Part shown: positions 62,556 through 64,000 of the stretch, piece by piece
Layout: each line of letters opens with the position of its first letter
Position numbering within the stretch: position 1 is the first letter of the stretch
Assembly: GCF_021183825.1 (NCBI RefSeq)
Contig: NZ_CP089211.1
Span: forward strand, 5,252,501 to 5,316,500
DNA from: Sinomicrobium kalidii
Lineage (GTDB): Bacteria; Bacteroidota; Bacteroidia; Flavobacteriales; Flavobacteriaceae
Direction of reading: 5' to 3'
DNA length: 64,000 nt
Notes under the pieces: generated by a model
The model's database searches: none
Seen by the model: the letters and a program-made list of their open reading frames with translations, nothing else
What the model was told of the DNA's origin: nothing
Program-made: the position numbers and the translations under genes

Positions 62556-62566
62556 GAAAAAAGCAT

Positions 62567-62649
62567 GGGGAGATACTCAAGCGGCCAACGAGGACAGACT
62601 GTAAATCTGTTGGTTTTTACCTTCGCAGGTTCGAATCCTGCTCTCCCCA
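62567..62649 (+). tRNA. tRNA-Tyr (anticodon GTA)
   Basis: An 83-base class II tRNA without encoded CCA. The acceptor stem is GGGGAGA (62567-62573) with TCTCCCC (62642-62648) and discriminator A. The anticodon arm is ACAGA-CTGTAAA-TCTGT with GTA at 62601-62603; A37 follows. The long variable arm (TTGGTTTTTACCTTC region) is typical of bacterial tRNA-Tyr, and the T arm contains GGTTCGAATCC. Confidence 0.96.
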
Positions 62650-62892
62650 CTTTCTGCCCCCCTTATTCTTCCGTGTATTCTTCATTTATTTGCTGTGTGT
62701 AACCATCCTCTCAGAACAGAACCTCACCGTTTTTATTGCATATTGTCAACCTGCTAATGGCGGCAGAATTTGTAGTTTTTTATAAATGTTAAAATTTTGT
62801 TAAAACATAGCATTCTATTTAACACCGTATAACATCGCGATTTGTCTGCCGTTATAGAAGCGATTGAATCTTTAAATCAAATATTACAAACT

Positions 62893-63720
62893 ATGAAGAA
62901 AGCGATTATTGTAACTGTATTGGGTAGCGTTGTTCTTACTTCGTGTGTTTCCAAGAAGAAATACGTGGCACTTGAAGACGACCTGTCCAATACCAGAAGT
63001 ACCTTGCAAAAGACCACCATGGAAAAAGAAGAGCTGGAGGACAAATTTGCAAAAATAGAAGCAAGAGTTGCTGAGTACAATGCCAAGATAAACTCGCTCA
63101 GAGAAGAAAGTGACGGAAAACTGGTACAAGTGGGCGACCTTGCCGTGATGTCAAACAAGACCAAGGAAAAAATGAGAGCCACACTGGCCAAGGTGGATCC
63201 TCAGGAACTGGAAAAGGCCCAGACCCTGGAAGATTCCATCAACCTGGCTATTTCCTATAACCTGAAGAATTCCATTACCGACGGTTCCAACAATGAGGAC
63301 ATCGATATTAATGTAGACCAGACAGTGGTTATGATCAACGTATCCGATAAGCTGTTGTTCCGCAGCGGTAGCTACCACGTGAACCGCAAGGCATACGGAC
63401 TTTTGGAAAAACTCGCCAAAGTGATCAATTCCGAACCCAGCATGGACGTTATGGTAGAAGGCCATACCGACTCCCAGACTGTTAAAGAAGGGGCTTACAT
63501 CAAAGACAACTGGGAGCTGAGTGTAGAGCGTTCCACCTCCATTATTCGCATTTTACAGGATAAATACGGTGTAAACCCCAAGCAACTGATTGCTGCGGGA
63601 AGGGGGAGCAACATGCCCCTGGTAGATAACGATACTCCGGAAAACAGGGCCAAAAACAGGCGTACAAGGATAGTGATTATCCCTAACCTGGATAAGTTCT
63701 TCGCCCTGCTGGAATCTTAA
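62893..63720 (+). CDS. OmpA-family lipoprotein with coiled coil
   Basis: A 275-residue lipoprotein. ATG 62893 (MKKAIIVTVLGSVVLTSC, lipobox Cys18) is chosen over an upstream in-frame TTG at 62842. Residues about 25-75 form a coiled coil (LEDDLSNTRSTLQKTTMEKEELEDKFAKIEARVAEY), followed by an OmpA-like peptidoglycan-binding domain (about 140-265) with KLLFRSGSYHVNRKAYGLLEKLA, VEGHTDSQT and LIAAGRGSNMPLVDNDTPENRAKNRRTRI. It probably anchors the outer membrane to peptidoglycan. A strong terminator follows at 63755-63788. Confidence 0.93.
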   Translation: MKKAIIVTVLGSVVLTSCVSKKKYVALEDDLSNTRSTLQKTTMEKEELEDKFAKIEARVAEYNAKINSLREESDGKLVQVGDLAVMSNKTKEKMRATLAKVDPQELEKAQTLEDSINLAISYNLKNSITDGSNNEDIDINVDQTVVMINVSDKLLFRSGSYHVNRKAYGLLEKLAKVINSEPSMDVMVEGHTDSQTVKEGAYIKDNWELSVERSTSIIRILQDKYGVNPKQLIAAGRGSNMPLVDNDTPENRAKNRRTRIVIIPNLDKFFALLES

Positions 63721-63754
63721 TCTGCCTTACACTTTAAATACACAATGGACAACA

Positions 63755-63788
63755 ACCGCCCGGAACTCATTTTCCGGGCGGTTTTTTT
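63755..63788 (+). terminator. Intrinsic terminator after the OmpA-type gene
   Basis: ACCGCCCGGAA (63755-63765) pairs with TTCCGGGCGGT (63772-63782), followed by TTTTTT. A perfect 11-bp stem with a short loop, 34 bp after the stop. Confidence 0.9.
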
Positions 63789-63902
63789 ATGCCCGTATTT
63801 CCCTTAAAAATCATTTTTACGAGAAACCATCCCCGTAATCGACCGGGAGCTCGATAATAATTTGTAATTTTCATACCGGATAAACCAAAAACCCCGTAAT
63901 TC

Positions 63903-64000
63903 ATGAAGATTTACAGCTATACCCTTCTCGTTATTCTTGTACTGTCTGTAAGCTGCAAGACGGACAAAAAGAAAACAACAACAGATAACACTGTCCCGCA
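63903..64000 (+). CDS. Lipoprotein of unknown function, N-terminal fragment (window edge)
   Basis: The first 32 codons of a gene that runs off the window. MKIYSYTLLVILVLSVSC is a lipoprotein signal peptide with lipobox ending at Cys18, followed by KTDKKKTTTDN, a polar linker. Nothing of the mature domain is visible, so no function can be proposed. Confidence 0.6.
   Translation, partial: MKIYSYTLLVILVLSVSCKTDKKKTTTDNTVP

Noticed and set aside
62842..62892. TTG start 17 codons upstream in the OmpA-type gene
   Set aside because: It would precede the lipoprotein signal peptide with polar residues and abolish export.

Overview
The window reads as a single chromosomal stretch of a member of the Flavobacteriaceae (Bacteroidota). 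The evidence is a SusC/SusD pair, many lipoproteins with an [LIVF]-x-x-C lipobox, promoter elements of the TTG-N19-22-TAnnTTTG type, weak Shine-Dalgarno sequences, and typical flavobacterial families (DUF1015, DUF3857, exonuclease/GIY-YIG fusion, YdiJ-like FAD oxidase, short LeuA). Nothing suggests a plasmid or prophage.

Layout. 1-2.5 kb: end of a threonine operon (thrB, an AAA NTPase, thrC). 2.8-11.3 kb: mixed single genes: a peroxiredoxin-like lipoprotein, a large FAD/Fe-S oxidase, two tandem paralogous outer-membrane-type proteins, a formylglycine-generating-enzyme-like lipoprotein, an orphan solute-binding-fold protein, an UPF0175/DUF3368 toxin-antitoxin-like pair with a frameshifted second gene, and ung. 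11.4-28.1 kb: a polysaccharide utilization locus, all on the minus strand (SusC, SusD, surface glycan-binding lipoprotein, GH2, GH97, GH12, GH31), with a divergent Nudix-type regulator. GH12 endoglucanase, YicI-type GH31 alpha-xylosidase and GH2 beta-galactosidase together suggest xyloglucan as substrate. 28.4-36.8 kb: gcvT, glsA, an SDR, yebC, a PL9 pectate lyase, a GNAT protein and a conserved flavobacterial protein, separated by long repeat-rich intergenic DNA. 37-51.5 kb: branched-chain amino acid biosynthesis as two converging blocks, leuA-leuC-leuD-leuB (plus) and ilvD-ilvB-ilvN-ilvC-methyltransferase-ilvA (minus), with gapN between. 52-64 kb: pcm, an oxidoreductase, 3-hydroxyacyl-CoA dehydrogenase, DUF1015, YggS, exonuclease/GIY-YIG, DUF3857, a potassium channel, miaA, tRNA-Tyr, an OmpA-type lipoprotein and the start of another lipoprotein.

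The strongest unannotated signal is upstream of ilvD (51.7-52.0 kb): two consecutive transcription attenuators. Each has its own 18-19-residue leader peptide in which more than half the residues are Ile/Val/Leu, followed by a strong intrinsic terminator. In the second unit the end of the leader reading frame is complementary to the 5' arm and loop of the terminator, so a classical stalled-ribosome antiterminator can be drawn. No other ILV-rich leader with a terminator was found; the leu block instead carries an exact 17-bp direct repeat upstream of both leuA and leuC.

Other notable items are a frameshift lying exactly in a -1 slippery heptamer in the DUF3368 gene, a MITE-like 400-bp element with 19-bp inverted ends, and several families of intergenic palindromic repeats. 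All functional calls come from reading motifs and family resemblance by eye; no search was run.
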